From assembly GCA_030652995.1 (NCBI GenBank), contig JAUSAG010000009.1, positions 162,371-226,370 of the forward strand: a stretch of DNA of 64,000 nucleotides, in the 5' to 3' direction. The notes beneath the pieces were generated by a model. It did not search any database and had not been told where the DNA came from. It saw only the letters and a list, made by a program, of their open reading frames with translations. How positions within the stretch are numbered: position 1 is the first letter of the stretch; each line of letters opens with the position of its first letter. Positions 62,934-64,000 of this stretch are shown piece after piece. The translations under genes and the position numbers were made by a program. This stretch comes from Methylotenera sp. Its GTDB lineage: Bacteria > Pseudomonadota > Gammaproteobacteria > Burkholderiales > Methylophilaceae.

Positions 62934-63836
62934 ATGACGCAATTTCATACAGATCCATTGGCAATGCCTCAGGCTATCACGCATCAAAGCATTAGCCTTG
63001 CTAGCAGCCATTATGAAAACTTTCCTGTAGCCTCTGTTTTTTTGCCACAACACCTACGTGAACCGATTGCTTTAATTTACAGTTTTGCCAGACAAGCAGA
63101 TGACTTTGCTGATGAAGGTGACTTTACGATAGAGCATCGATTAAGTTTGCTCAATAGTTTTCGCGATGAGTTGGATTTATTGCACGCTTACATCAAGCCG
63201 CAAACACTATTTTTTGCAACTTTAGGGCAAATGATTAAGGCAAAAAAACTGCCGTACGCGCCCTTCTACGCGCTACTGGACGCCTTTAGTCAAGATATTA
63301 CTAAAACACGCTATGCAAATCATGATGAAGTGCTTGACTACTGCCAACGCTCAGCTAACCCGATTGGCCAATTACTATTACATTTATATGAAAACGCCAC
63401 GCCTGAAAATATTGCATTATCTAATCATATTTGTACGGCATTACAAATCATCAATTTTCTACAAGACATTGCTATTGATTTTAAAAAAAATGAGGGTAAA
63501 CAGCGCATTTACATGAGTCAGGAAGAACTGGCGGCATTTGGTATCACCGAACAACAAATTCAAAACTTCGTAGATGGTAATGAACTTGTTGATGCAAACT
63601 GGCAGCAATTTATGCAGTTTAATCTACGTCGCGTTAATGCTTGCCTATATGCCGGAAAGCCACTCGGGTGTATTTTGAAGGGACGTATCGGCTTTGAAAT
63701 GCGGATGATTATTGCCGGTGGCGAGCGCATTATTAGCAAGATAAGCCACGTGAATGGTGATGTATTCAAGCATAGACCAACACTCCACCACGGGGATTGG
63801 TTAATTGTATTTTTAAAAGCACTATTTAAAATTTAA
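62934..63836 (+). CDS. hpnC: Squalene synthase HpnC (hydroxysqualene-type)
   Basis: I choose the ATG at 62934 (MTQFHTDPLAMPQ); an ATG at 62916 adds six residues. About 300 residues of the squalene/phytoene synthase fold: SSHYENFPVAS, then SFARQADDFADEG (first Asp-rich motif) and NFLQDIAIDFKKNEGKQRIY (second). HpnC with HpnD and HpnE makes squalene for hopanoids; HpnD/HpnE presumably lie beyond the window or elsewhere. The right neighbour is an insertion sequence. Confidence 0.9.
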   Translation: MTQFHTDPLAMPQAITHQSISLASSHYENFPVASVFLPQHLREPIALIYSFARQADDFADEGDFTIEHRLSLLNSFRDELDLLHAYIKPQTLFFATLGQMIKAKKLPYAPFYALLDAFSQDITKTRYANHDEVLDYCQRSANPIGQLLLHLYENATPENIALSNHICTALQIINFLQDIAIDFKKNEGKQRIYMSQEELAAFGITEQQIQNFVDGNELVDANWQQFMQFNLRRVNACLYAGKPLGCILKGRIGFEMRMIIAGGERIISKISHVNGDVFKHRPTLHHGDWLIVFLKALFKI

Positions 63837-63867
63837 AATTAAAGCGCTGCTTTTTTTGCAGGGCGCG

Positions 63868-63908
63868 CTCAAATTTGAAGTGCAACATTTTTCGAAGGAA
63901 AATGTTGT
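63868..63908 (+). other. Likely left end of an IS30-family element
   Basis: The sequence just before the transposase start (CTCAAATTTGAAGTGCAACA and on) has the GAAGTGCAACA phrase common at IS30-family termini. The right end is beyond the window, so the terminal repeat and target duplication cannot be checked. Confidence 0.4.
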
Positions 63909-64000
63909 ATGGGAAATTACAAACAATTAAGTATTGAAGAGCGAAGTGTAATACAGGCGCAGTTAACCTTAGGGTTTAAGCCTAGTTGGATCGCTGTTGA
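63909..64000 (+). mobile_element. IS30-family transposase, N-terminal start (cut by the window edge)
   Basis: Thirty codons, MGNYKQLSIEERSVIQAQL and on, match the N-terminal helix-turn-helix of IS30 transposases (..YK.LS.EER..I...L..G......IA). AAGGAAAAT precedes the ATG. The rest is outside the window. It lies directly after hpnC in the same direction. Confidence 0.8.

Overview
This is a moderately AT-rich bacterial chromosome segment, most likely from a betaproteobacterium of the Methylophilales (Methylotenera-like). The evidence is the order rpsB-tsf-pyrH-frr-uppS-cdsA-dxr-rseP-bamA-skp-lpxD-fabZ-lpxA-lpxB-rnhB with dxr between cdsA and rseP (a betaproteobacterial arrangement), a two-subunit pyruvate carboxylase, an HpnC-type hydroxysqualene synthase and the style of the proteins. 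The genus is inference.

Layout. 1-5534 (+): 3' part of a biotin carboxylase gene, its carboxyltransferase/biotin-carrier partner, a YceF-type Maf pyrophosphatase, a secreted DUF4139 protein and an RsmI-like methyltransferase. 5523-20346 (-): one long run of translation, isoprenoid, phospholipid, outer-membrane assembly and lipid A genes, starting with an rpsB leader that can fold. 20347-28463: a degraded, mobile-element-like gap, an HDOD protein, map, glnD, two cupins and a second transposase-like remnant.

26790-49638 is the most distinctive part. A giant filamentous adhesin (about 5250 residues, 15.7 kb) and its TpsB outer-membrane transporter are transcribed leftward from a leader that carries a clear cyclic-di-GMP-I (GEMM-I) riboswitch. 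Divergent from it lie a NarL-type response regulator, a 7TM-DISM sensor kinase and a TonB-dependent receptor, tightly coupled. The reading is surface attachment controlled by c-di-GMP, with a neighbouring envelope-sensing operon.

49928-57733 (+) is a nine-gene cluster with overlapping or nearly touching genes: two CFA-synthase-like methyltransferases, DUF2878, DUF1295 and DUF6134-like proteins, a lipocalin lipoprotein, a fatty-acid desaturase, a flavin amine-oxidase-like protein and a DUF1365 protein. It probably makes a methylated, cyclopropane or furan-type membrane fatty acid; the exact product cannot be read from sequence.

57963-61419 is a small accretion island. The 3' end of a tRNA-Ser(UGA) gene is copied twice downstream, and each copy bounds a toxin-antitoxin module (CopG/ParE-like, then AbiEii-like nucleotidyltransferase plus winged-helix partner). 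No integrase gene is present. The window closes with def, a methylthioinosine phosphorylase gene, hpnC and the first codons of an IS30-family transposase cut by the window edge.
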